A DNA stretch of 13,035 nt from JAICLL01 sp035252155 (GTDB taxonomy: Bacteria; Planctomycetota; Planctomycetia; Pirellulales; JAICIG01). The stretch spans positions 1 through 13,035 of the forward strand of contig DATFDL010000225.1 of NCBI GenBank assembly GCA_035252155.1, given 5' to 3'. Made by a program: the position numbers and the translations under genes. This document shows, in pieces, positions 7,183 through 13,035 of the stretch (positions are counted from its first letter, which is position 1; the number at the start of each line of letters is the position of its first letter). The notes under the pieces were generated by a model. That model saw nothing but the letters and a program-made list of their open reading frames with translations, was not told the DNA's origin and did not search any database.

Positions 7183-7288
7183 GTGCGAAACTCTCCCTGC
7201 GGATTGCAAGATACAGTAAACTGGCGAAGATCGACCCGTAGTCTATCATCGCCAAACGATCGTCGCGAGCAGGAAGGTCGAAAAACCG
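7183..7288. promoter_or_regulatory. Divergent arsM-arsS promoter region
   Basis: These 106 bp must hold both start signals. An inverted repeat TGGCGAAGA (7222-7230) / TCATCGCCA (7246-7254) matches in 8 of 9 pairs across a 15-nt spacer, and an 8-bp palindrome ACGATCGT lies at 7256-7263. Either could be an operator for an arsenic-responsive repressor. AGGAAGG at 7271-7277 is the likely ribosome binding site of the arsS-like gene. No clear -10/-35 boxes were assigned. Confidence 0.45.
7191..7197 (-). promoter_or_regulatory. Shine-Dalgarno deciding the arsM start
   Basis: On the minus strand GGGAGAG lies 8 nt before the GTG at 7180-7182. This is the best-spaced ribosome binding site for the gene and argues against the TTG at 7207-7209, which it follows. 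Confidence 0.65.
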
Positions 7289-8344
7289 ATGGCTCATTCA
7301 ACATTGCTTCGACAGGGCAGCCCGCTGTCGCGCGTCGAAAACCAGCTTAAAGTGCTGAACGGCGTCGCTGGCCGACATCAATCGTTCGACGATGCGTTGC
7401 GCGAACAAGCGTTGTTTCCGCTGCGCGCCACGGACATCGAAGTATTGCAGATCAATCTTGGTAAGCTCTGCAACCAAACCTGCCGGCACTGCCATGTCGA
7501 TGCGGGGCCCGACCGGCGTGAAATCATGTCGCGCGAGACCCTGGCCGCGTGCCTCGAGGTGCTCGCCCGTACCCAGATTCCTACGGTGGACATCACCGGC
7601 GGGGCGCCGGAGATGAATCCGCATTTCCGCTGGCTCGTCGAAGAATCGCGGCGGCTGGGAAGGCACGTCATCGACCGCTCGAACCTGACGATCCTTCTTG
7701 CGCCGGGATTCGACGATCTGCCGCGATTCCTGGCCGGCAACCAGGTAGAGGTGGTCGCGTCGCTCCCTTGTTACTTGGAAGAGAATACCGATCGGCAACG
7801 CGGCGCTGGGGTTTTCGCGAAGTCGCTAGAGGCCCTGCGGCGGCTCAATGCGTTGGGATATGGCGGCGCCGACGGCGCGCTCGCGCTGACGCTCGTCTAT
7901 AACCCCATCGGTCCCACGTTGCCGCCACCGCAAGACCGGCTCGAAGAGGCGTTTCGGCGCGAGCTGCACTCGCGGTACGGGATCACGTTCAGCCGCCTCT
8001 TTACCATTACCAACATGCCGATCAGCCGCTTTCTCGACGATCTTGTGCAGGCCGGTCGGTATGACGATTACATGCGGACGCTGATCGAGGCTTATAATCC
8101 GTTGGCCGCGGAGCGCGTGATGTGCCGGACAACGCTTTCGGTCGACTGGCAAGGCCGGCTACACGACTGTGACTTCAACCAGATGCTCGACCTGGGGCTG
8201 GCCGACGGGCAGCCGCGGAACATCCGCGATTTCGACCTGGAAAGCCTGAGCACGCGACGCATCATGACCGGCCGCCACTGCTTTGGCTGTACGGCCGGCG
8301 CCGGATCGACCTGCCAAGGCGCCGTGCTAAAATCAGGCATGTAA
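7289..8344 (+). CDS. arsS: Arsenosugar biosynthesis radical SAM protein (ArsS-type)
   Basis: This 351-residue enzyme matches the ArsS radical SAM family. ArsS is known to transfer a 5'-deoxyadenosyl group from SAM to dimethylated arsenic, forming the precursor of arsenosugars. The [4Fe-4S] motif is CNQTCRHC (C61, C65, C68), followed by the TGGAPEMNPHFR segment (103-114) that corresponds to the SAM-binding GGE region. The C-terminal domain carries C279, C294 and the family-like ending HCFGCTAGAGSTCQGA (330-345), which could bind a second cluster. Some members of this family are selenoproteins, but here all these positions are ordinary cysteine codons. The length is normal. The start ATG has AGGAAGG 11 nt upstream. 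Its partner arsM is divergent across 106 bp. The next gene begins only 34 bp downstream, so read-through into the sigma factor gene is possible. Confidence 0.92.
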   Translation: MAHSTLLRQGSPLSRVENQLKVLNGVAGRHQSFDDALREQALFPLRATDIEVLQINLGKLCNQTCRHCHVDAGPDRREIMSRETLAACLEVLARTQIPTVDITGGAPEMNPHFRWLVEESRRLGRHVIDRSNLTILLAPGFDDLPRFLAGNQVEVVASLPCYLEENTDRQRGAGVFAKSLEALRRLNALGYGGADGALALTLVYNPIGPTLPPPQDRLEEAFRRELHSRYGITFSRLFTITNMPISRFLDDLVQAGRYDDYMRTLIEAYNPLAAERVMCRTTLSVDWQGRLHDCDFNQMLDLGLADGQPRNIRDFDLESLSTRRIMTGRHCFGCTAGAGSTCQGAVLKSGM

Positions 8345-8351
8345 ACTCCTA

Positions 8352-8372
8352 TTCCGCACTCCGCATTCCGCA
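8352..8372. repeat. Three tandem heptamers TTCCGCA
   Basis: TTCCGCA, CTCCGCA and TTCCGCA follow each other without a gap between the arsS stop and the sigma-factor start. The only variation is T to C at the first base of the middle unit. The array occupies the place where a ribosome binding site would be, and the next bases (CACCTCC) resemble an anti-Shine-Dalgarno rather than a Shine-Dalgarno. Confidence 0.7.
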
Positions 8373-8378
8373 CCTCCC

Positions 8379-9026
8379 ATGTGGCCCGACGCCGAACAAA
8401 CGCAGGAACTGCTGGCCCACGCTCGTGAGGGCCAGACGGCGGCCATCAACCAGTTGCTCGATCGGCACCGCGAGGCCCTGCGGCGGATGGTCGATCTGCG
8501 AATGGACCGGGCGTTGCGGCAACGGGTCGATGCCAGCGATATCGTGCAAGACGCATTGGTCGAAGCCAATCGCCGGCTGCCCGATTATTTGGAGCATCCG
8601 CAAATGCCGTTTCAACTGTGGCTGCGGCAGATCGCCAAGGACCGGCTGATCGACGCGCACCGGCGGCACCGGGTGGCGGCGCGGCGGAGCGTCGACCGCG
8701 AGCAACCGTTGGTGGCACGCTCTGCTCTCGATCATTCGACGCTCGACCTGGCGGCCCAGCTTTGCGACCGGCAGTTGACACCGGCCGCCGCCGCCACGCG
8801 GCACGAGCTGGCCCAGCGGTTTCAGGCCTCGCTCGACGAGCTCGACGAAAATGACCGCGAGGTCATTTTGTTGCGGCATTTTGAGCAGCTCTCGAACCAA
8901 GAGACGGCCCAGGCGCTCGGCCTGAGCGAGCCGGCGGCGGGCATGCGCTATCTTCGCGCCGTGCGCCGGTTGCGGGCGTTGCTGAACGAGACATCTTCAG
9001 AGAACGATTCCGAATCCAACGGATAG
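8379..9026 (+). CDS. ECF-type RNA polymerase sigma factor (planctomycete group)
   Basis: This 215-residue protein is an extracytoplasmic-function sigma-70 factor that would direct RNA polymerase to a regulon. The sigma-2 region spans about 10-97, with the core-binding segment DASDIVQDALVEANR (51-65) and QLWLRQIAKDRLIDAHRRHR (79-98). The sigma-4 helix-turn-helix lies at about 145-202 (LDELDENDREVILLRHFEQL, then NQETAQALGLSEPAAGMRYL). The linker is long (about 100-142) and the tail acidic and serine-rich. It resembles the planctomycete-specific sigma group, whose members are often next to Ser/Thr kinases. No membrane anti-sigma factor is adjacent; the next gene, 5 nt downstream, is a small soluble protein. 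No Shine-Dalgarno is visible before the ATG, but no better in-frame start exists. Confidence 0.92.
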   Translation: MWPDAEQTQELLAHAREGQTAAINQLLDRHREALRRMVDLRMDRALRQRVDASDIVQDALVEANRRLPDYLEHPQMPFQLWLRQIAKDRLIDAHRRHRVAARRSVDREQPLVARSALDHSTLDLAAQLCDRQLTPAAAATRHELAQRFQASLDELDENDREVILLRHFEQLSNQETAQALGLSEPAAGMRYLRAVRRLRALLNETSSENDSESNG

Positions 9027-9031
9027 CGACG

Positions 9032-9256
9032 ATGGACGAAGCGGAACGCGCGCAGACAAAGCGGTGGGTGGAAACCTGGCGCAAGGCCGGACCGGCACTG
9101 GCGGCCATCGAGCGCGAGGAGCTGCGCGCCATGACCGACGACGAGCGGCGGCGGGCCATCGAGGCGGTTTTGTCGTTGGCGCCGGTCTGTACCGAACCGC
9201 GGCCGACTAGTGGGCTGGTTGAGTTCCAAAAATGGCTGGCGAAATTGCGCCCATGA
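9032..9256 (+). CDS. Small conserved-looking protein of unknown function
   Basis: I do not recognise a named family with certainty. The 74-residue product is soluble, charged and predicted mostly helical, with a tryptophan-rich N-terminus (W12, W16), a GP at 20-21, an acidic-basic stretch EREELRAMTDDERRRAIE (27-44) and SGLVEFQKWLAKL (60-72). It has no membrane segment and no clear helix-turn-helix. It starts 5 nt after the sigma-factor stop, and its TGA overlaps the start of the nucleotidyltransferase gene by 4 nt (ATGA), so translation of the pair is probably coupled. This layout fits a partner or antidote of the nucleotidyltransferase, which is inference. An anti-sigma role is less likely given its size. 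Confidence 0.75.
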   Translation: MDEAERAQTKRWVETWRKAGPALAAIEREELRAMTDDERRRAIEAVLSLAPVCTEPRPTSGLVEFQKWLAKLRP

Positions 9257-9837
9257 ACGCGATCTTCACGGCAGCCCTCGAGTTGCAATCGTTTTGCCGG
9301 CAGCGTGGCTGGCAATCGTGCATTATCGGTGGCCTGGCGGTATTGCGGTGGGGACGCCCGCGGGCAACACAAGATGTCGATCTGAGTCTGCTGACAGGGT
9401 TCGGACATGAGGACGAATTTATCAAACCGTTGCTAGAAAAAATGGCGCCTCGCATTACCGACGCCGAGCGGTTTGCCGCGGATCACCGTGTGCTTCTACT
9501 ACGCGCGAGTAACGGAGTGCCTTTGGATGTTACCCTTGCCGCCCTTCCGCTCGAGGAACGCATCATCCAGCGCTCAAGCACATTTGATTTCGCAAGCGAT
9601 TGTTCGCTGGTCACTGCTTCGGCCGAGGATCTCATCGTGATGAAAGCGTTTGCCGATCGAACCAAAGACTGGGCCGACGTCGAGGGAATCCTATCGCAGC
9701 GAGCGGACCGGTTGGATTGGGCGACGATCGAGGCGGAGCTGAGGCCGCTGTGTGAGATCAAGGAAAGCTTTGATGTGTTACGGCGCTTGGAGGCACTTCG
9801 TGGCGGCGCATTCGGTTTTGACAATCAAAATGAATGA
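9253..9837 (+). CDS. AbiEii-like nucleotidyltransferase
   Basis: This 194-residue protein belongs to the DNA polymerase beta-like nucleotidyltransferase superfamily, near the AbiEii/AbiGii toxin group. The motif is visible as IIGGLAVLRWG (24-34) followed by QDVDLSL (40-46), giving the first two carboxylates D41 and D43; a third is probably D92 in PLDV. The later segment SAEDLIVMKAFADRTKDWAD (123-142) matches the conserved E-D-K-R-D region of AbiEii-type enzymes. Known members transfer nucleotides to tRNA or protein targets; the target here is unknown. I chose the ATG at 9253 rather than 9232, because it gives an ATGA overlap with the upstream 74-residue gene. No AbiEi-type winged-helix antitoxin is present. 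The codon composition looks less GC-biased than the flanking genes, hinting at transfer. Confidence 0.85.
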   Translation: MNAIFTAALELQSFCRQRGWQSCIIGGLAVLRWGRPRATQDVDLSLLTGFGHEDEFIKPLLEKMAPRITDAERFAADHRVLLLRASNGVPLDVTLAALPLEERIIQRSSTFDFASDCSLVTASAEDLIVMKAFADRTKDWADVEGILSQRADRLDWATIEAELRPLCEIKESFDVLRRLEALRGGAFGFDNQNE

Positions 9838-9970
9838 TCTTCCGTTCGGGTCTGTAGGGAACGCCCTCCGTGGCGTTCCGCGAACTGCGGGTGGACGTCA
9901 ACTCGCCCCTCGCGGAACGCCGCGGAGGGCGTTCCCTACAGAGATTCCCCTTCGCCACCTCCGCGCGAAT
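9838..9970. other. Intergenic region holding a long hairpin repeat
   Basis: These 133 bp between the nucleotidyltransferase and the TPR gene are mostly a palindromic repeat (9851-9942). The TPR reading frame stays open through it, but the palindrome and the absence of a ribosome binding site argue against translation. An ATG at 9830 overlapping the previous stop is a less likely start for the TPR gene. Confidence 0.6.
9851..9942. repeat. 92-bp palindromic repeat with 33-bp stem
   Basis: Arms 9851-9883 and 9910-9942 are complementary in 32 of 33 positions, the exception (9871/9922) being a G-U pair in RNA. The loop is 26 nt. The arm contains GTAGGGAACGCCCTCCG. It may act as a strong RNA hairpin that insulates the upstream operon, or it may be a mobile REP/MITE-type unit. 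No T-run follows, so it is not a standard intrinsic terminator. Confidence 0.9.
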
Positions 9971-12274
9971 ATGGCCGGCTGCCGCCACCAAGCCGGCCAC
10001 AAGGGCCGGGACTACCGCGCCGGGCGCCGTGCGGTGGGGCTGCTCGCGATCATTGTGGCAATTTCTTGCGACGCGCCGCATGCCGCTTATGCCCAAGACG
10101 CGTCACCCGCCAGCGCGGCGCGGCGGTTTTCCGCCGCTACGGCCTTGCAGAATCAGGAGCAATTCGACAAAGCCGCCGTGGCGTGGGAAGAGTTTCTGAA
10201 AGATCATTCCAACGACCCGCGCGCCGATCGGGCCTGGCATCACCTCGGCGTTTGCCGCTTGAAAAGCACGCAATACGCGGCGGCCCAAACGGCCTTCGAG
10301 CGGTTGATCGCCGATCATCCGAAGTCGACGCTTGCCGGCTCGGCGTGGCTCAACCTCGGATTGGCGCAGTACGATCGCGCCGCCGCGGGCGAGGCGGATT
10401 TTTATGGCAAAGCCGCCGAAACGTTCGCCACGCTGCTCGAAAAATTTCCCCGTGCCGCCGAGGCGCCGCGGGCGGCGTTCTACCGGGCGGAAGCACTCTA
10501 CGCACAAGGCAAGAGTGCCGAGGCGGCTAAACTTTACGGCGATTTCATCAAAAAATATCCGCAAGATCCACTGCTGGCCGACGCGCTCTACGCGCAAGGC
10601 GTCGCCTTTCAAGAAATCGGTTCTCACGCGGCGGCTGGCGCCAGCTACGACGCCTGGCTCAAGCAATTCGCCGATCGGCCGCTGGCGGCCGAAATCATCT
10701 TTCGTCGCGGTGAAACACTGCTGGCGGAGGGCAAGGCCGCCTCCGCCGAAAAATGGTTCGCGTCCGCCGCCGACAGGCCCGACTTTGAACTCGCCGATCT
10801 CGCCCTGCTCCGCCAGGCCGCCTGCAGGGAAGAGCTTCGCGAGTATCCAAGTGCCGCCGAATTGTACTCGTCGCTCCTCCAGAAGTTTTCCGAGTCGAAG
10901 CACCGCGAGGCCGCTCTCTTGGCAGCCGCCCGATGCTACGAACACGCCGGTCAGTCGGCCGAGGCCGCCGCTCAATATCAGTCGCTCCTCGAACAATTCC
11001 CGGAGGGAAAATCTGCGCCGCGGGCGATCTACGCTTTGGGCTGGCTTCAACTCGGCCAGCAAGACTACGCCGCCGCGGCCCAGACGCTTGACGGCCTGCT
11101 CGCCAAATACCCCGCCGACGAGTTTGCTCCGCGAGCGCACTATGCCCGGGCGCTGGCTCGCGAGCAGCTCAAGCAGTATGCTCTCGCGCTGGACGATGCC
11201 CAAGCGTTCTTGCACTCGGAGCCATCGGGCGAAGCAAAGTCGGACGCCTGCTATCTGATCGGTCTCTGCCAAGCGCGGCTCGAGCGGCCCGAGGACGCCG
11301 CGGCGACATTTCGCGAGCTGCTGGCCGACGATCCCAAATACGTGGGAGCCGACAAGACGCTCTATGAGTTGGCGTGGGCATTGAGCTCACTCGATCGGTC
11401 GTCCGAGGCGGTCGATGCCTGGCGGCGACTGGCCAAGCAACACCCCGATAGTCCGCTGGCCGCCGACAGTATTTATCAGTTGGCCGAACAAGCCTACGCG
11501 CAGGGCGACTACGTCGCGGCAGCCACTGACTTTTACCAAGCCATGCAAAAGGCCGGCAAGCGGCCGCTGGCCGAGCGGGCCGCCCATCAGCTTGGCCTGG
11601 CATATTTCCGTCAACAAGCTTTTGAAAAGGCCCGGCAGTCGTTCGCTTATCAAAGGCAGACATTTCCCGACGGCCGGCTGGCCGCCGATGCGGCCTTTAT
11701 GGAAGGCGAATCGCTGTTCAAGCTCGGCAAATACACCGACGCGCTGGCCGCCTACGCCAAGGCAGATAAACCCACGGGCGAAGATGCCGGCGTGCTGCTG
11801 CTTTTGCACTCGGCTCAGGCCGCGGCGAAGTTGAAGCAGTGGGACAAAAGCTTGGGACTGCTTGACCAGGCTATCGAGCAATTCAGCGAGTCGCCCTATC
11901 TGCCCGACATTCGCTTCGAGCAGGGTTCGGCGAAGCAAAATTTGGGCAACCTGAACGAAGCCCAGAAGTTGTACGAAGAGGTGACGGCGACGACCGATCG
12001 AGAGATCGCCGCACACGCTCGCTTTCTGATCGGTCAGATGTACTTCGAGCAAAAACAATATGACGAGGCGGTGAAACATTTTATCAAGGCGGCGTATGGC
12101 TATAGTTATCCGCGGTGGCAATCGCGGGCGCACTACGAGGCCGGTCGCGCGTACGAAGCGCTCGGCCGTCGCGACGACGCGGTAAAATCGTACCAGGAGG
12201 TGGTCGATCAATTCCCCGACGGCGGCGAAGCTGCTCGTGCCCGGCAACGGCTGGCGGCCATCAAGATGTCGTAA
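9971..12274 (+). CDS. Exported protein of about 19 TPR-like repeats
   Basis: The 767-residue product is built almost wholly of tetratricopeptide-like repeats and should act as a scaffold or binding protein in the periplasm or at the outer membrane. A signal peptide is visible: RR at 19-20, hydrophobic VGLLAIIVAIS (22-32), and probable cleavage after AYA (39-41). A cysteine at 33 leaves a weak lipoprotein alternative. From about residue 45 I count roughly 19 units of 32-40 residues, such as ALYAQGKSAEAAKLYGDFIK, usually ending in a FP-type turn. Similar repeats occur in BamD and CpoB/YbgF-like proteins. The start is uncertain: no Shine-Dalgarno precedes ATG 9971, the frame is open back to 9752, and a 30-bp dispersed repeat lies within the first codons. 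The next gene is a Wzz-like protein, which suggests a role in an envelope polysaccharide locus. Confidence 0.88.
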   Translation: MAGCRHQAGHKGRDYRAGRRAVGLLAIIVAISCDAPHAAYAQDASPASAARRFSAATALQNQEQFDKAAVAWEEFLKDHSNDPRADRAWHHLGVCRLKSTQYAAAQTAFERLIADHPKSTLAGSAWLNLGLAQYDRAAAGEADFYGKAAETFATLLEKFPRAAEAPRAAFYRAEALYAQGKSAEAAKLYGDFIKKYPQDPLLADALYAQGVAFQEIGSHAAAGASYDAWLKQFADRPLAAEIIFRRGETLLAEGKAASAEKWFASAADRPDFELADLALLRQAACREELREYPSAAELYSSLLQKFSESKHREAALLAAARCYEHAGQSAEAAAQYQSLLEQFPEGKSAPRAIYALGWLQLGQQDYAAAAQTLDGLLAKYPADEFAPRAHYARALAREQLKQYALALDDAQAFLHSEPSGEAKSDACYLIGLCQARLERPEDAAATFRELLADDPKYVGADKTLYELAWALSSLDRSSEAVDAWRRLAKQHPDSPLAADSIYQLAEQAYAQGDYVAAATDFYQAMQKAGKRPLAERAAHQLGLAYFRQQAFEKARQSFAYQRQTFPDGRLAADAAFMEGESLFKLGKYTDALAAYAKADKPTGEDAGVLLLLHSAQAAAKLKQWDKSLGLLDQAIEQFSESPYLPDIRFEQGSAKQNLGNLNEAQKLYEEVTATTDREIAAHARFLIGQMYFEQKQYDEAVKHFIKAAYGYSYPRWQSRAHYEAGRAYEALGRRDDAVKSYQEVVDQFPDGGEAARARQRLAAIKMS
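9996..10025 (+). repeat. Dispersed 30-bp repeat, copy 2
   Basis: It matches 3071-3100 in 28 of 30 bases. Here it falls inside the predicted N-terminal codons of the TPR protein, just before the signal-peptide hydrophobic core. This raises doubt about the true start codon of that gene. Confidence 0.7.
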
Positions 12275-12492
12275 AAAGGCAACATCCGTTGTCGGGACTC
12301 AACATGGCACATCATCGCCGCCGGGCGGTTTTGCAGACCGCAGCGCAACCTCACCGCGGCGCAAGCACAAGGGCGTGCAAGGGTTACCGGCATTTCGCAG
12401 GGGCCGCGCTTCGGCCTCCATGCGGCGAGGCGGCACTGGCTTTGCAACCCTTCGCTCGAACATCCGCCGCCCCATCCGAGCGAGAACCAAGC
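12275..12492. other. Intergenic region between the TPR and Wzz-like genes
   Basis: No gene is supported in these 218 bp, although other frames remain open because of high GC. A short GC-rich hairpin followed by TTTT (12318-12332) could be a weak terminator. At 12361-12390 the bases GCAAGCACAAG...CAAGGGTTACCGG resemble 2933-2957. Promoter elements for the downstream gene were not identified. Confidence 0.5.
12318..12332 (+). terminator. Possible weak terminator after the TPR gene
   Basis: CCGC and GCGG can pair around a 3-nt loop, followed directly by TTTT. The stem of 4 bp is very short, so the call is tentative. Confidence 0.2.
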
Positions 12493-13035
12493 ATGCCCGA
12501 CGTTTTGCGAAATCAGAGCCCGCTCCGCAAGTCCGCACAGATTCTCGTCACCTATCACCGCCGTTGGCTGACTCCCGCCGTGGCAGTCGCTGGCTTGACC
12601 CTGGCCTATGCGGCCCTGCGGCCCAACACCTGGGAAGCCGCCCAAAGCATCATCGTCCGAAACGAGGCCGCCGGAAACCTGACGGAGCCGGGCAAGTTCC
12701 GCCACGCCGAAGAGATGAAGACCACGCAAGAAACCATTCTCGAGCTCGCCGGCAGCCGCGAAGTGTTGCGGCAGGCGCTGGTCGAAGTCGGTCCGCCCGC
12801 GGGTACAGCGACTACGAGCGATTGGCCCACCGCGATCGACGCCGCCGATCTGGCCGAAATGCTCAAGCTGGCGCCGCCGAAGGGCGCGGAGTTTGGCAAG
12901 ACCGAAGTGCTTTATCTCACTGTGCGCGACCGCGATCCTGGCCGTGCGCTGGCCCTGGTCTCGGCCATTAGCCGGCAACTGCAAACGCGCCTGCAACAAT
13001 TGCGCGATGCCAAGGCCCAGGGCATGATCGACGAA
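12493..13035 (+). CDS. Wzz/GumC-type polysaccharide chain-length protein, N-terminal part
   Basis: The reading frame is open from the ATG to the window end (181 residues seen), so the gene is cut by the right edge. The N-terminus is basic and followed by one membrane segment (about 26-42, LTPAVAVAGLTLAYAAL). After it come WEAAQSIIVRNE (47-58) and an extracytoplasmic helical region. This matches the start of Wzz/GumC/ExoP chain-length or co-polymerase proteins, in which the first membrane helix is followed by a Y/W-x-A-x-x-x-I-x-V strand. Such proteins control polymer length during capsule or exopolysaccharide export at the inner membrane. A C-terminal tyrosine-kinase domain may or may not follow outside the window. 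No strong Shine-Dalgarno precedes the ATG. The TPR gene upstream is on the same strand. Confidence 0.8.
   Translation, partial: MPDVLRNQSPLRKSAQILVTYHRRWLTPAVAVAGLTLAYAALRPNTWEAAQSIIVRNEAAGNLTEPGKFRHAEEMKTTQETILELAGSREVLRQALVEVGPPAGTATTSDWPTAIDAADLAEMLKLAPPKGAEFGKTEVLYLTVRDRDPGRALALVSAISRQLQTRLQQLRDAKAQGMIDE

Noticed and set aside
8276..8344. Possible selenocysteine site at the C-terminus of the ArsS-type protein
   Set aside because: Family members can contain selenocysteine, but here the relevant positions are Cys codons and the stop is TAA, so no recoding is needed.
12208..12999. Long open frames on the minus strand and in another plus frame (12237-12971) over the Wzz-like gene
   Set aside because: The frame from 12493 gives a clear membrane segment and Wzz-like sequence; the others are low-complexity shadows.
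1..13035. CRISPR array, tRNA, rRNA or insertion-sequence transposase
   Set aside because: No regularly spaced repeats, no cloverleaf-like or conserved rRNA sequence and no transposase-like protein was recognised by reading.

Overview
The window looks like GC-rich chromosomal DNA from a planctomycete, probably of the Pirellulales type. The signs are a DUF1501 protein, a planctomycete-type ECF sigma factor, a large Ser/Thr kinase fused to RDD membrane domains, frequent GTG/TTG starts, weak or absent Shine-Dalgarno sequences, and several palindromic or dispersed intergenic repeats. This assignment is an inference from gene content; no rRNA, tRNA or CRISPR array was seen.

Layout. (1) Positions 55-2883, minus strand: a 942-residue membrane Ser/Thr kinase with an N-terminal zinc ribbon, an active kinase domain, an RDD domain, a degenerate second kinase-like domain and a second RDD-like membrane region. 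(2) 3136-4470, plus: a Tat-type exported DUF1501 protein, divergent from the kinase. (3) 4495-4688: a nested palindromic repeat element. (4) 4748-5638, plus: a phytanoyl-CoA dioxygenase (PhyH) family enzyme with a TTG start. (5) 5693-6004, minus: a Phd/YefM-type antitoxin, overlapped by the 3' remnant of what looks like its toxin gene (6001-6096). (6) 6097-7182, minus, and 7289-8344, plus: a divergent pair coding for an ArsM-type arsenite methyltransferase and an ArsS-type radical SAM enzyme, the core of arsenosugar biosynthesis. (7) 8379-9837, plus: a tight cluster of ECF sigma factor, a 74-residue unknown protein and an AbiEii-like nucleotidyltransferase, the last two overlapping by 4 nt. 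(8) 9851-9942: a long near-perfect hairpin repeat. (9) About 9971-12274, plus: an exported protein made of about 19 TPR-like repeats. (10) 12493 to the window end, plus: the N-terminal part of a Wzz/GumC-type polysaccharide chain-length protein.

Functional picture. The clearest pathway is arsenic detoxification: ArsM would methylate arsenite and ArsS would transfer a 5'-deoxyadenosyl group to the dimethylarsenic product. The two share a 106-bp divergent promoter region. The TPR protein and Wzz-like protein suggest an envelope or exopolysaccharide locus running off the right edge. The kinase, sigma factor and DUF1501 protein are typical planctomycete regulatory or envelope genes without an obvious shared pathway here.

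The most interesting signals are the decayed toxin-antitoxin pair abutting arsM, the small-protein/nucleotidyltransferase pair behind a sigma factor, the pseudokinase-like insert, and at least three families of non-coding repeats.
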